Assembly: GCA_003640385.1 (NCBI GenBank)
Contig: RCAB01000001.1
Location: 310,001 to 374,000, forward strand
Direction of reading: 5' to 3'
DNA length: 64,000 nt
Source of the DNA: Setaria digitata
Taxonomy: Eukaryota; Nematoda; Chromadorea; Rhabditida; Setariidae
Positions within the stretch are counted from its first letter, which is position 1, and the number at the start of each line of letters is the position of its first letter. Below the pieces are notes generated by a model. The model was not told where the DNA came from. It ran no database searches and saw only the letters and a program-made list of their open reading frames with translations. The translations under genes and the position numbers were made by a program. Positions 39,901 through 52,303 of this stretch are shown piece by piece.

Positions 39901-41867
39901 GAATTTGTTACATTTTAATGATAGTGTCGAAATCTAATCCTATCATAATTATGAAACTGGATAAGTAAATAGGTACAAGCTGTAAGCATGAAGGTAATTA
40001 AAAAGACTAAGAGAGACTTGATCAAAAAAAGAAAAATTAAGATTTGTGGAAGATGTGAGGAATTAAAGAATTCCAAAAGATTAGAATTAAGCGAATAGAG
40101 ATTCTCGAAAATGCACTATGTATCTGACGGAGTGGAGGACAAAAAATGGAGAAAACCAGGCCATCGTTCGAATCAATTCACTTCACAAAAAGCAGTTCCT
40201 CCATGGATATGCAGAGACTGAATCAAGAAAATGAAAAAGTCTCCTCTGGTTCCTCTCTGATTCCGAAAAAGTCTTGAGGTACTGGACAAAAAGTGCACTT
40301 GTAAAAAACAAAAAACTATGAATGGTATTCGGACTGACAGTAAAGGGCCGATTTGTTCGGAATTTTTTCCTTCTTTTGGAAACATTTCCAGTGAAAATGA
40401 GCTGAGAAAATGCTTCCTATCATAAACTCTCATTCAAAATTGTTAATTTACAAAATAAATCGGAGATTCCATCAATGACAAGAAAGGAACTTTGTTTTCA
40501 TTACTGATTAGAGCGGCAAGAAGCACAGTTTTTATTTTGCTTTATCCATGGGAAAAAAGAAAAGTGAATGATTGAAGAGGGAACGGTAAGTAAAGGAGGA
40601 GTTAGACTAAAATAGTTTTCAACAAATTTTCCTTTTCTTAAAACAGTGAAATAAGGCTATTTAGTGGTAGTGCTTAGAAAAGGAGGTTAATTAGACAGTG
40701 AATGAGGGCTACTTTAAGTAGTGGAGAGTGCAATAACACGATCAAAATCATTTTCCTAAAACATATAATTAAATAACAGAAGTAAAGTTCTTGGAAAAGG
40801 ACTTAGAAGGACGAAAAAGAAAGTATGTTGAGGGAAGCATCGATAAGATATCATTCTTTTATCGATAACAACAATGATTCCATCTGGCATCACTCAGTGC
40901 CTCTGTATTATTTCAAACATAGTTTCAACCTCTTACAGATGATAATTCATACATACAACTAACAATTTCATTTTTCGTATTAAAAAAAAGTAAGTAGAAT
41001 TACTAGTGGAAGCCGACATAACTCTAATGAGAAGTTTCTTTCAAGCCTATAATTTCAGCGCTCCTTTAAAGAGCTTTCAGTGCACTTTAGATTGAAGTAA
41101 AAAGTCGAGAGCCATACCTGTAAATTCATATTTACTTTTAAAGGATAGAGGAAAGTTTGAGTTGATATTTGCTCATTTAGCCCATCGAAATGCTCCGTCA
41201 ATAAATAACACTTATAGGATTTAATGTTCGTAAATTTTTTGCACTGTCTTGTGTAGAGCGATGGCTCAAAAAACATCATATTGATTTTCTATCACCAAAG
41301 AGTCTCAGAAAGTTCAATTTCGAAACTTACGACGATGATCTTTTGAGGAGCTTTCTGCAACGAGAAAATGGAAGCAAGCTAAAAGCAGTAAAGGAAAGGT
41401 TATTTTGAAAGTTGCGTGACAGCAAGGAAGGATTCGAATACAATGTGGGCCAACTGCTTGAAAGGAAGACGAATGTTTTCTGGCCAAAGTGATCTTTCAC
41501 AGCCGTTTAATTCATTAAGCCATCAACAACTATAACAGTACACATCTGTGTCCATAACCCTTTTCAACCTCCTCCCTCAAATCAATCTGCAAACAATGGA
41601 CCCATGTCCCTGAATCAAGAAGTGATGGGTTTACTGGGCTGCCTTTGGCTTGGGTGGGATAATTTCTTCATACAATCATCTCGAAGACTTAACATTTAAT
41701 TCGAAATATGAATTATTTGGTTGTTGAAATAATTTAAAAATTTACGGGTGTAAGATAAATAAATTCCTATACGCTAGAAAATACAGTACATTTTCGTGTT
41801 AATCGAAGTGTAATTCAGTCAGTAGTTGAATTATAGACTTTAAATTTTTAATTGGTTTACTGAGCTA

Positions 41868-42076
41868 CTGATGTGACGTGAGTCGGGAAGGTGATGAAAT
41901 TGAAAGCGTACAAAATATGTCCAGCTTGTCATTTCTATGAATACACGAGCAACTATTCCACTTGTCTATTTATTAATTTGCTTACGTTTATTTCTGATTA
42001 AAATGAATTTTCATATGATATGTAGTGATATGATAAGCGACTGATATGATATGTAGTGATCTACACGTCACATCAG
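41868..42076. repeat. Short inverted and direct repeats around 42.0 kb
   Basis: The 13-mer ctgatgtgacgtg at 41868-41880 recurs as its exact reverse complement at 42064-42076. Between them the 17-mer atatgatatgtagtgat occurs twice, at 42013-42029 and 42044-42060. The inverted 13-mer contains TGACGT, the core of bZIP/CRE-type binding sites. There is no coding potential here, so a regulatory role or chance are both possible. Confidence 0.7.
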
Positions 42077-44581
42077 AGAAAGCAAATAAACAGGGCTGGA
42101 AGAGGAAGAAGATATCTTTATGTTGCTAGCAGAAGTGCTGAAATAGGCAACAGCTATTGATCATTATAAGTCAGCGGAAATGGTCGGTCCACTCTAGTGG
42201 TCATCTATGGAGTAGCCCGTGGCTAGGCGTAAATAATGCTGTAAATTATCTCACGCCTGCAGAAGAGAGGGAGAGAGAGTGAAGCGCGACAGGTTGTGAA
42301 CCTCCGTAATTGTTTCCGAATGTGCAGGACACCGGAAGATTGGGTTCGCGGTGTTTTACTTTCGTTGTAAAAATAATCCAGCTAATTATGGATTGTTTAC
42401 TGTTGCAGCTAAAAGTTAGGCATATATCCAAGAATGGTAAGTTGTTAAGACTATCACATTAAAGCATAAGTGAGTGTTTCCTCACTCTTGAATTGATTAA
42501 ATATATTTAAAAGGACCCAAAAAGAAACACTTTTAAATTTCTTTTCCAACCAAAAAATCATTTACTTCTGATCGACTGTTCTTGAGGTAATTAAAATGTG
42601 GTTTTAATGAAGCACACCCATTTTATGTTACTTTCTACAAGAGTTCTTCGAGCTTTTAATTCCAATTCAAACTGCTAAAAATTGGAGTAGTTCACTATTA
42701 AGCAGGATTTCCTCAGGTGGTTTGGAGCTTTCGAAAGCCTTACCTGTTACACGCACCGGTAGCTGAATTTACGGTTTTGCTGACAAGAGGCAGTTAAGAT
42801 TTGTTTGGGATTCTTTTCAGTAACTTAAGTACAATTTCTTTCAAGTTTTTACAGATATGGATTATTATGGGTTTACAACAACGATTAAAAGAGATTAATG
42901 CTTGCAATGTGGTGAAACTGTCCAATACTGGTTACAGTTGTAATCAGTGTGATAACATTGGAGAAAATGCAATTGTTTGTGATTTCGGCAAAACAATTCG
43001 TTGTCTTATCTCATTTTTCTTATAAAACTTTTTCTACAGCACTGAAAAACTGTTCAAATACTATCTAGTGTTTATTTGTAAAATTTTCATTGAGACATTT
43101 GACAATCTGAAATGGCTGATATTTTTTGCTCATTCCATAGTTTCTTGTTCTCTGAAGAAAAGTTGAACAACGAATTAATTTCGCAGATTTAAATTACTTT
43201 CCATACGTAATTAGTGTCACTTTTCGGAAGAGTTGAAGTAGTAAGTTTATCGAAATGAAGTGCTTTATTATCCGCTTGATACCGTTTGAAACTTGAATTA
43301 GTCACTAGCAGGATGGAATTTTTGACTTCTGAATATGATATTAGTTGCGAAGTTTGGAAATACACCGAGTGTATGCTTCACTCGCCCCAAATGGACTTTA
43401 GGATGCCACTGAGGAATTGCTGCCGGAAGAGACGTTTTCTCACATTAATCTTAGGACTTGAGTGATTGTCTAGCTAGCCCAGATGTTTCCGTCTTATTTT
43501 ATGGCGGTCGTATCTGGATGGCACTTTCATTCAACTAGCTTCCAGTGATGGCAGCAGAGTGAAAACGGAAGGATGGCATCATGTCCGGAGGAATGCAGTT
43601 GAAAGGGAATCCTTCATTATTAACATGGGAGAAGGAAGAGTAAAATTTCTTCAATCATTAAAAATTGATGGAAATTATACCAAGTTAAATAAAGGCTGCT
43701 AAAGCAGTATAGAGATTCTCAGTGGTAGTTGGATAGTTTCGAAGTCAATTAACACTCAATAATTCAGCCACTAAGCTGTCACACACGAAGATTTAATGCT
43801 TCCGATGTTGTTTCTAATTTAACGTAAAGACAAAGCGACAGATGTGGAGGTGTGAATGGATTGATAGCCCTGCAAACATTCCTCTCCACTTTTTTCGACC
43901 CTTTTTATTAAAATTTGATGCCATTAGCAGTCTTGCTTGTGTTCCCATCTCCAAAGCTTTTGCATCGCTGATGACGCCAACGAATGGCATCCGAAGAATG
44001 CTAGCCACAGACTGCTTTTTCATCTATCATTCAGTGATATTTTCATTCAAAGGAAAGTTCTATCTTCACTTTCACAAGCAGGTCTGTAAGACTAGGGAGG
44101 ATGAGAAGGTCGGCGTGGGATTCCGTCGTGGAATCGAACTGTCCTCCAAAGGGTGGCAGGGCAAAGACTTCGCTAAGGTTTTACATGGCTGAAGACAACT
44201 ACTTCAGGTATGAATGGAACTCTCTGAATTCACAGCATTGCAAGGTGAACGAGGGAGAGTTGCACTGGTGAGGAGGAAGATGAGAAATGTTCGTCTGCAG
44301 CTAGAAACAAGGAGTAGTTTCAAGGACACCTGGATGATGGGTTGTTCGGTTGACAATCATGTGACAGCAATGCACGTGAAACTGGTGGGGAAACATTTAA
44401 TTCTGATCGATAGTTAGTGCCAGTTGCTGTTAAGGGTCATTTTTTAGTTTTTAAATGAGTTACAAGTATATGTTACTAAGGCGTCAATCACATTTGCGAA
44501 TCGTGAAGTTTATGAGAAACGTAGGCCCATCGTGAAGTAGCAAATAGACTTTGGAATATTATGTTAACTATGTTAATGTGC

Positions 44582-44619
44582 CAACAACTATCTGACAAGT
44601 ACTTGTCAGATAGTTGTTG
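44582..44619. repeat. Perfect 38-bp palindrome without spacer
   Basis: Positions 44582-44600 and 44601-44619 are exact reverse complements of 19 bases each, with no loop. The palindrome lies in the gene-poor interval. It may be a cruciform-forming site, the remnant of a small inverted-repeat element, or a library artefact. Confidence 0.9.
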
Positions 44620-47600
44620 ACTGAAGTTGTTACTCAATAAAGTTACCGTGTGACTTTAAAACACGAGAAATTTTAATTTGATACATATAAAACAGTTTTG
44701 ACTGGAATAACGCAAATGAAAATTTTCAAATCTTGGCAAAAGCCTATTATGAATTTGGGATGAAAATATATTCTAAATTCCAAGTTCCAAAGCTGGTGAA
44801 TACATTTCAACTTCACAGGATTCTTTTTTCTCATAAAGAAAAATGAAAAAAGAAAAATAACCATGACGTTAAGTATGAATAAAACTAAAAATCCTGCATG
44901 ATATTTTCTAATTTAATTCATTGGCGATTTTGATTCGAAAAATCATTTGATACATGAAGTAACTGCTAAACTCTTTCCAAGTTTTATCCCCGAATTCAAA
45001 AGAAATTTTTTTTTTTCTTCATCGATGCATGATAAACATTAATATTAATGTCACAACTTTGAAACATCTGCATCCAATAAGAAATGAAGAAGTATGAAAA
45101 TTCCTAAGTGGACAACGAAATTAAAATTGAATTTACAAATGGCAAAACTTATCTATTAACTTAAGAACAAACAAGAGAGATTAGGGAGAAGTTTGCGTTG
45201 AAGGATTCTCAAAAATGATTAATTAGGGTCATTTTTTTTTTAGACAAATGATGAATCGATTGCGAATTTCTAGGTAAAAAGTACTAAAACGTAAGAAAAT
45301 TTCCTTCAGTATATAGTTAAAATTTGTAAATAATGAGATATTATTTTAGTAAAGAACTGTTCATATTCAGAACTTGGAAACATTTTGAAGCAAATTTGTC
45401 TCTTCACTTTTTTTTTTAAAGATTAACCAGTAAAAGGTTCGATTCGAAAATTCCAACGGAGCAAGCTGTCATAGCAACGTAAAATTATTGAATGCTTTTA
45501 AATTTTAAATGCAAGAAGTTCCAACCATGAAAATAGACTTGTGTATATTTATGAGACATTATTTCAGTAAAGGAAACAAATTTTAAGAACTATTACTTAT
45601 GAAAGTCGTGTATTAGTTAGAAAATATTAGGAAAGTCGTTTTTTGGAGAAATTTAACACAAAATGGCTTAGACTTAAGAAAAAAATCAACCCTAAGTGTT
45701 GGGCATTGGCTTATACGTGAGATAAATTATGAGGAATCGACTAGTTCGCAGCATTGATTACAGACTGAGTGAATTGCTCCAACGCCACTATCACCTATGG
45801 CCAGACTGATGTTGCTATTAGTACTTATCAAAGATAAAATAATTAAGTTTGGAAAGTAACCCAACTAATTTGAATTAACAAGCTTGAATTTGTTGAATTT
45901 GTACAAAAATATCCAGCAGCTGAAATTGGCAACTGCATCTTGAAGAATTAATAAACTCGGGTAGATTAGCCTCAACCCTTCTCGTACTAAACGGAAAATT
46001 TGATGTAATAAGGAAAAGAACATTTAATTTGAAGTGGCTACACATCGAACTTATGTTCTATTTTCCACTCTTATCCATATAGAATTTGGACGAAACGAGC
46101 GAACTGAGATAAGACCCAAGAGAGATATTTCGCACTAGTTAGCCTCAGTGAAGCTTTAACATCGAGTGGAGTAAGAGAGCTCAGATAAACGGAAGAGGAC
46201 TAGCGGTGGCGTTACTACTTCCATCTAATGCATGCATTCAAGCTGGCCAAGATTGCATTTAGGTCCTAGAGTGATTTAATAACTTTGCTATAGAGGGTAT
46301 ACACTTCGAGACACTTTATCTGGACATGTAAGTGGACAGCGGGCAGGAGGCTGAAATGAAAAGACTTGGTCATCCTCCCCTTAAGCGGATAGATAATCCA
46401 ATAAAGATTCTCTGGCTTATGCTATACAAAATTATTATTACAAGGAAGGACTGGTTATGATTTATGCATGCATTAAGCACCCCAGAAGACCAAATTGAGC
46501 AAACAAAAATGGACATATAACGCTGCATATGAATGACTAGCTGGGACTGGGCTCTTTTATCACTAGCTTATCAATATGGCAATGCTGCCTACTGATAAAG
46601 ACAACTGTTACCATCATGTTATGCAGATACAAGTTTGTTTTCATTCTCTTCATATTATCTTTTTGGATCTTGTCATCGAATTTTGCATGTCATAGTAATG
46701 AATGAAAGAAAGATTTTGGAAGTTTTCGCTATCAAGAAATAGTCACGCTTGATATTTTAGTTAAAATAAAGTTATCTAAGCTATTACCCAATCGTGCAAA
46801 ATGTATTCTAGTCATTTCAGTCTCTAATTTGATTTCACAATTAATTTTCGAAAGATTTCTGTATTGGGAATGTCTCTTATTTCGAGACAGTGTGAAAACT
46901 GTTAATCGGATTCATTGATATTGATATTCCTCGGGTTATACCTGTAATCAGATCAACAAGAACTGAGCTAAGGTTTTAATAGTTGAACTGATAATGTGAT
47001 TAAGAACTGGTAACTTGACTGTTAGGTAAAATTAATTAATTACTTACAATGAAGATTTTAGCCTACTTCGAAGAAATTCAAAATGTGGCTGTATTTAACA
47101 TTGACCCAGTCAGTAATCCTAATTCCACGTAGGAAATAGGAAGGTTGAGAAAATGACTGGATCAATCATCCGCAGTCGCCCATTCTTGAAATAAATAATA
47201 AACTTTTATACCTATCGTATATTGCTTATTTTGAAACGTTTTTTTTTACTTCGAATAATAAAAGGTTTACGTCGAATGAGTGTAAATTATATTATTAAGC
47301 ATAAATCGGACTTGAATGCAAAATAAATTTAGAAATTCTAAGGCAAATTAGATTTGGCTTTAAATGCTACCGAAAAAAAAAGTGAAATTTGTGAATATTC
47401 TTTGCATCGAGATTTAGAAGAGCAAAAGAAAAGTGTGATGAAAAGTATACTGCGAGGAAGAAAATGAAATGATTTTTAGACGTCCTAAAAATTCAATGAA
47501 GCGCATGCTGCGAACAACAAGTGAAATGTCGTGCAATTTTTCTGGATATTTTTTCACGAATTTTTTTTTTAGCAAAAAACACATCTGAAGGATGGAGACA

Positions 47601-48634
47601 AATTTACTGTGAAAAAGAAATATGAAGAAAAAATGCTGAAAGTCATAATTTCCTGTCGGAAACGACACAACGTGAAAAAAGTGTTAACAATGAGAAAAAA
47701 TATGATTACGAGAAGTACCTGACCTTCATTCATTCATTTCATAATTCCTTCACACGAATTAAAAGAAATTTGGTAAAGAGCTCCGATAAGATAATAAGAT
47801 CATAATCCACAATCAAATCAAGTGTCGTTTGATGAAATAGCCTAAACAATTTTTTCCAACATTCATGTTTTAACTCGAATAACTTTGATAATCTTTTTTA
47901 TATTATCAAGAAAAATGAACTAAGTTGGTGATACCTTTCAGAGCTATTTCTTTGATTAGATCAATGGAAGTGTTGAATAATTTTAACTGCGTCTGAACAA
48001 TCAATAAAATCGAATCAAATTTTAGAGTTTAAAAAGATAAGTGAATTGATAGGTTTTGTCCTGTCACAGCATCTTCAGTGTTTTGCAGATATCAAAATTT
48101 CTCTTCCCTCTGTTAGTGACAAAAAACAACGAAATCATTAAATTCGGAGTCATATTTAAAATTCCAAAATAACCTTGAAATAAATGTTGTATTTTACCGA
48201 ACGCCTAAATCTAGTTTGTAAGCTTTTGAAAGAGAAAGTCAAATAGTATGTCATCTAATTAATTTAATGACTTCTAATTGTTTTATGATAATACAATTTA
48301 GCTGTTGTTTACAATGAACGGGTTTGAGTCCGAAAAGTGCCCATAAAAATAAAAAGTACTCATCAAAAAGCATAAAAAAGAGGGATTTTTAGATAAGAAA
48401 AATTATGACCTAGATTTTACTAGACCGGGCCGTTTTTAAAAGAAGTGAGAAGAATAATATTTAACAGGTGTGAAAGTTTTGTTGCTAAGAAAGGAGGATG
48501 GAACTGATACTGATAAAGTAATGTTACTAAGAAACGGAGGATTTGAAATGAAAAAGAGATGGAAAGGGAAATTTTTTGTGTTCATTATATCAGTCTTTCA
48601 AGGAAATCTAATTCCACATCAACGATATTCTTAC

Positions 48635-48659
48635 ATTCACAGACTTCGGTTCTGTGAAT
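48635..48659. repeat. 9-bp hairpin with a TTCG loop
   Basis: The arms attcacaga and tctgtgaat flank cttcggt. As RNA the loop would contain a stable UUCG turn. It is isolated in non-coding sequence with no gene attached. Confidence 0.6.
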
Positions 48660-51010
48660 TAAAACAAATTTGGAAATTAAATTTTTTGATCCCATAGCAG
48701 CAATGTTTCTGAATTTTCTCGGCAGCAATACTCCACTAATTCCACCCTTGTAAACTAAGCCGATGATGAATTCATTTCATAATACGTCTTTTGTGGAAGG
48801 ACATGGGGTCATATGTCATTTGCTCATCAAGATTATCAAAAAGTAAATTCCTTAGCGGCTATTGGTTAAAAGAATTTCTTGAAGAAATAAAATTAAACTT
48901 TCAAATTACTTTTCTCTCGGAACTGCAATTAAATAGCAGTTAAAGAATGTGAATTCAATGGGTTACCACCGAACCCATTATGTCACATTAGCAATTCATG
49001 AGATGCGTGGGAGGTCATTACTTTAGTAACCATTTGACAATATCATATCATCCACACAATAGGGTGGATCACCTCTTTTACCGTTTCTTCGTTTTCGTTT
49101 ACAACCGCCTCTTAATTTCAGGTTGTTGGCGATGACCTCCCGAATATACGTTAACAATTAAATTCAAATACATTTTTTGACTGTTTATAAGTTTGTTCAT
49201 TCCAGTTAACATTAACTCTTTTCTTTTGTGATTTAAATTTTACTGAAGAAACCTGTCCATTGAGTTTCGTTTTCTGTGAATAACTTTCGGAAAAAACTGG
49301 TTGTTCATTGTTTTTATTAACAAATAAAAAAGTTAAAAGCGACACTAAGACATCCAACCTTAAACATCGTAGGGTTTAAATTTCAAAAATACGAAGTTAA
49401 TGAGTGAAATTGTTTCACTGCTTAAAAGGATTATTATAAAACTCTTGTTACGCAAGTTTTTCATAAAACTTTCAAGTAATTATGGTAAGTTGTCAAGGTA
49501 CTTCAAAACTAGACTGAATGCCAGTGGAAAAAGGATAAATAAGCATAAAAATAAATAGTTCAGTATAAATAGTTGGTTGCCTAGATCGACAACTCGGCGA
49601 AAAGCAGGTGAAGCTGTTATTTATACAAATCAGATGGTTCGTTTGACTAGGGATTTTACAAATAAAATTAGACTTGGACGGAACTACAACTAATCTTATG
49701 AGAATCTTGAAAAAATTTTTGCATGACGCTTACACATTTCTATGCAGTCAGTCAGCCTTATTCATTTTTCCCTGTTGCACAGTATCATTTTCTCACTTAT
49801 AGAGGAGCATATATCTTTGACATTATTCAAGTAAACACAATTAAGTAATGAAGTTCCTTTATCGCTTGGCACTCGACAGTAGCAGTGCTTACGAAAGTAC
49901 ACGGCTTCGTGATTACAAAAAAATGGTCGAGCACGAAAGGAGCACAGCGGATGAAGATGAGATGATTAAAAAATGATAGTGAGGATGAACTGATCTTTAA
50001 AAAAGGAACGTGAAGGAGACGAATAAACTGAATATAAGCAAAAGCAAACAGGTAAACTTTTCTACCTTTTCCAGTCAACCGCTCAGGAAGAAACTGCCGT
50101 GACTAAGACTAATATTGTTCTGATGGGGATTAGAAAAGGAAGAACTTTGGCTTCTAGCAGTGGAACGATGAGAAGTCTGTACTGTATGAAAAGGTTCTGA
50201 GGACGGAAAGTGGGTGAGGGCTGACATTTTCCGTCCAATGTATGTCAGCTAAGTGTCAAAAATGCAACCACAAATTAAACTGGTCTTTGTACTGTGACAT
50301 TGGCGACAAGCACTGCGATGGCAGTGAATGAGGGTGACTGCTCTGTAGAAATAGAAATAAACCTTATATACATCAGCGGAATAATCTAGTAGTATTCTCG
50401 AGATTGTTCTCTTTTTCCAATTCAAATCCAATTACCAAAGACTAAGTTAGTTTCCTCTTTCCGAAAGGAAAACTTGTTGTACAAAAAGTCTTCCTACGAT
50501 TCTTCACTGAACTTATCAGTGATTTGTCAAAATATCAATCAGCTAATTATTTAGAAGAAATATTTGAGCACAAGAAGTATGAATTCCTTGAGAACCATCA
50601 TTTTACTGGGATTTCTATCGTGTGTCATTTCAGCAGCAATTATTCTGCTCCGCTTGCTCTTTTAAAAATTCGAGAAATAACAGCGCTGTTGTAACTGTCA
50701 ACTTCCAAATCAAAATGATTTGTAGAAAACTATGGACTATATCAATAAATAAAGGAAACGGAAAGGCCAAAAACTCCTTAACCTCGATATTTCGCCATGT
50801 AAAGTACACGAATAGTAGTAGGAATCCAACAATAAAAGACGATCGTTTTCATACTTGGTGAAGAAGCACCTTTTGAATGGCATTTAAAACAGGAGAAACA
50901 GAAAGGATTGGCACTACCCAAAAGTTTTCTAAATATCCCAGACTTATGACACCGAAATGGGATTGCCAGTGAGGGAGCATTCTAATTTATTCATGTGTCA
51001 TAACAGTGCT

Positions 51011-51011
51011 N
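51011..51011. other. Unresolved base (N)
   Basis: A single N interrupts otherwise ordinary non-coding sequence. It is probably a small assembly gap or ambiguity, and no gene is affected. Confidence 0.95.
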
Positions 51012-52178
51012 AAATTGCGGTGCTGGAAGTTCCTCTTCAACTCTTAATTGATTTTAAATCAGTTTAGTTAGGAAGTGATAATCTTTCCGTTTGCAAGGAA
51101 AGAAAGAAACCGTTTCATACTCTGAGTTTTTGTGATCATCAGTTCAATTGAACCAGTTATCTGTGATCAATGGGAGGAAATTGTTCACTCATTCCGTTGA
51201 AAAACCATTCTCTTCCGGACGGTTCTTGTGGCCAATCGATAACACATAACTTATCAGACAGAGTTATAATTTCACATTAACAAATTCCAATCGTTTCAAA
51301 TTCTTTTCTTCATCCCCTTACTTTCACCATCTCTACACCGCGACTCCATACCCGCCACACACTGCGACATCGACATTTCTTCCCGCATCTGATTCCTTTG
51401 CTTTATTTGCTGTTTCCCTTCCGTCCAGCAAGCTCGCTACAAGATATCTTTTTACCTGCTAAAAATTCATTCCTTAAGGAAAAAGTTACAGTAAAAAATC
51501 AGTATTTTTAGAACTGCGGAAGGTTAAAAAGGTGACCAGTTGGGTTGTACTCATCAGATTTTCATCATTCTTCAGAAAAACAACCAGTACAATCCCATTG
51601 GTGCCCTCCTTTCCTTTTTTGTTTCAATCCATCTTCATTGATGACCTTCTACTTTTATATGCATTAAAATCAAAAAAAAATCAAATAATGTATGTAATTG
51701 TGCATTCAAAACAGAATTTGACAAGAATTTTAATTTGACAAGAATTTTAATTAAAGCGAAGCAGTAAAAATTTTCCTCAAATTAGGTCTAATTTCGCATC
51801 AGTACAACTTTGCCTCTATTGTAGCTATAAAATTTTACTTTAAATTTTATGAAAAACTTATTTAAAAAAATTCCACTCTTACTGATGCGAACCGATTTTT
51901 GTCGTTTTTTTGCACATGAAATGACATAGCACGGAGAGCTCCACTCCATCAAGTCGAAAGTATGGCAAAAAAACATTATGGAAAGAAAATTCACATGAAT
52001 GAAAATTTGTAACTCAGATTCTAACGTGCAGAAATGCTCGACAGAAGCTTACCTTAACCGTAAATGAAGCATCTTCATGCATCATTCATATTTCAAGCAG
52101 GTCTTGCTTGTAAAGCAGGCGTTATTAAACTAGTCTTGTGAATTTACCTACAGTGTCTTAGTAGTGTCTGAAGCGTAG

Positions 52179-52184
52179 TTTATT
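52179..52184 (-). terminator. Polyadenylation signal AATAAA for the ShKT/nitrobindin gene
   Basis: TTTATT on the plus strand reads AATAAA on the minus strand, about 120 nt past the stop codon at 52304-52306. That is a usual 3' UTR length for nematode genes. Confidence 0.55.
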
Positions 52185-52303
52185 TCCTTTAGCGTGCTAT
52201 TCTATCACGTGCGCTACAATATGAAATGTGGAGTGGTCCGGGAGATGATTTTGTTACGACGAAAAGATATAATGGATATTTTATTACTAAGAAAAGCAAA
52301 ATA

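Larger units (their letters stand above)
35019..52303. other. Long gene-poor interval upstream of the cadherin
   Basis: No convincing multi-exon gene is visible on either strand in these 17 kb. Most open frames are under 80 codons and of low-complexity composition. The part nearest 35019 must contain the cadherin 5' UTR and promoter, and a large upstream interval fits a developmentally regulated receptor. Less AT-rich patches occur at about 36.69-36.99 kb and 43.4-44.4 kb. Short repeats and palindromes are listed separately. Single unlisted exons of genes lying elsewhere cannot be excluded. Confidence 0.5.

Noticed and set aside
44110..44140. Second tRNA-like B box on the minus strand
   Set aside because: The upstream sequence does not form D and anticodon arms, and the 3' flank does not pair as an acceptor stem.
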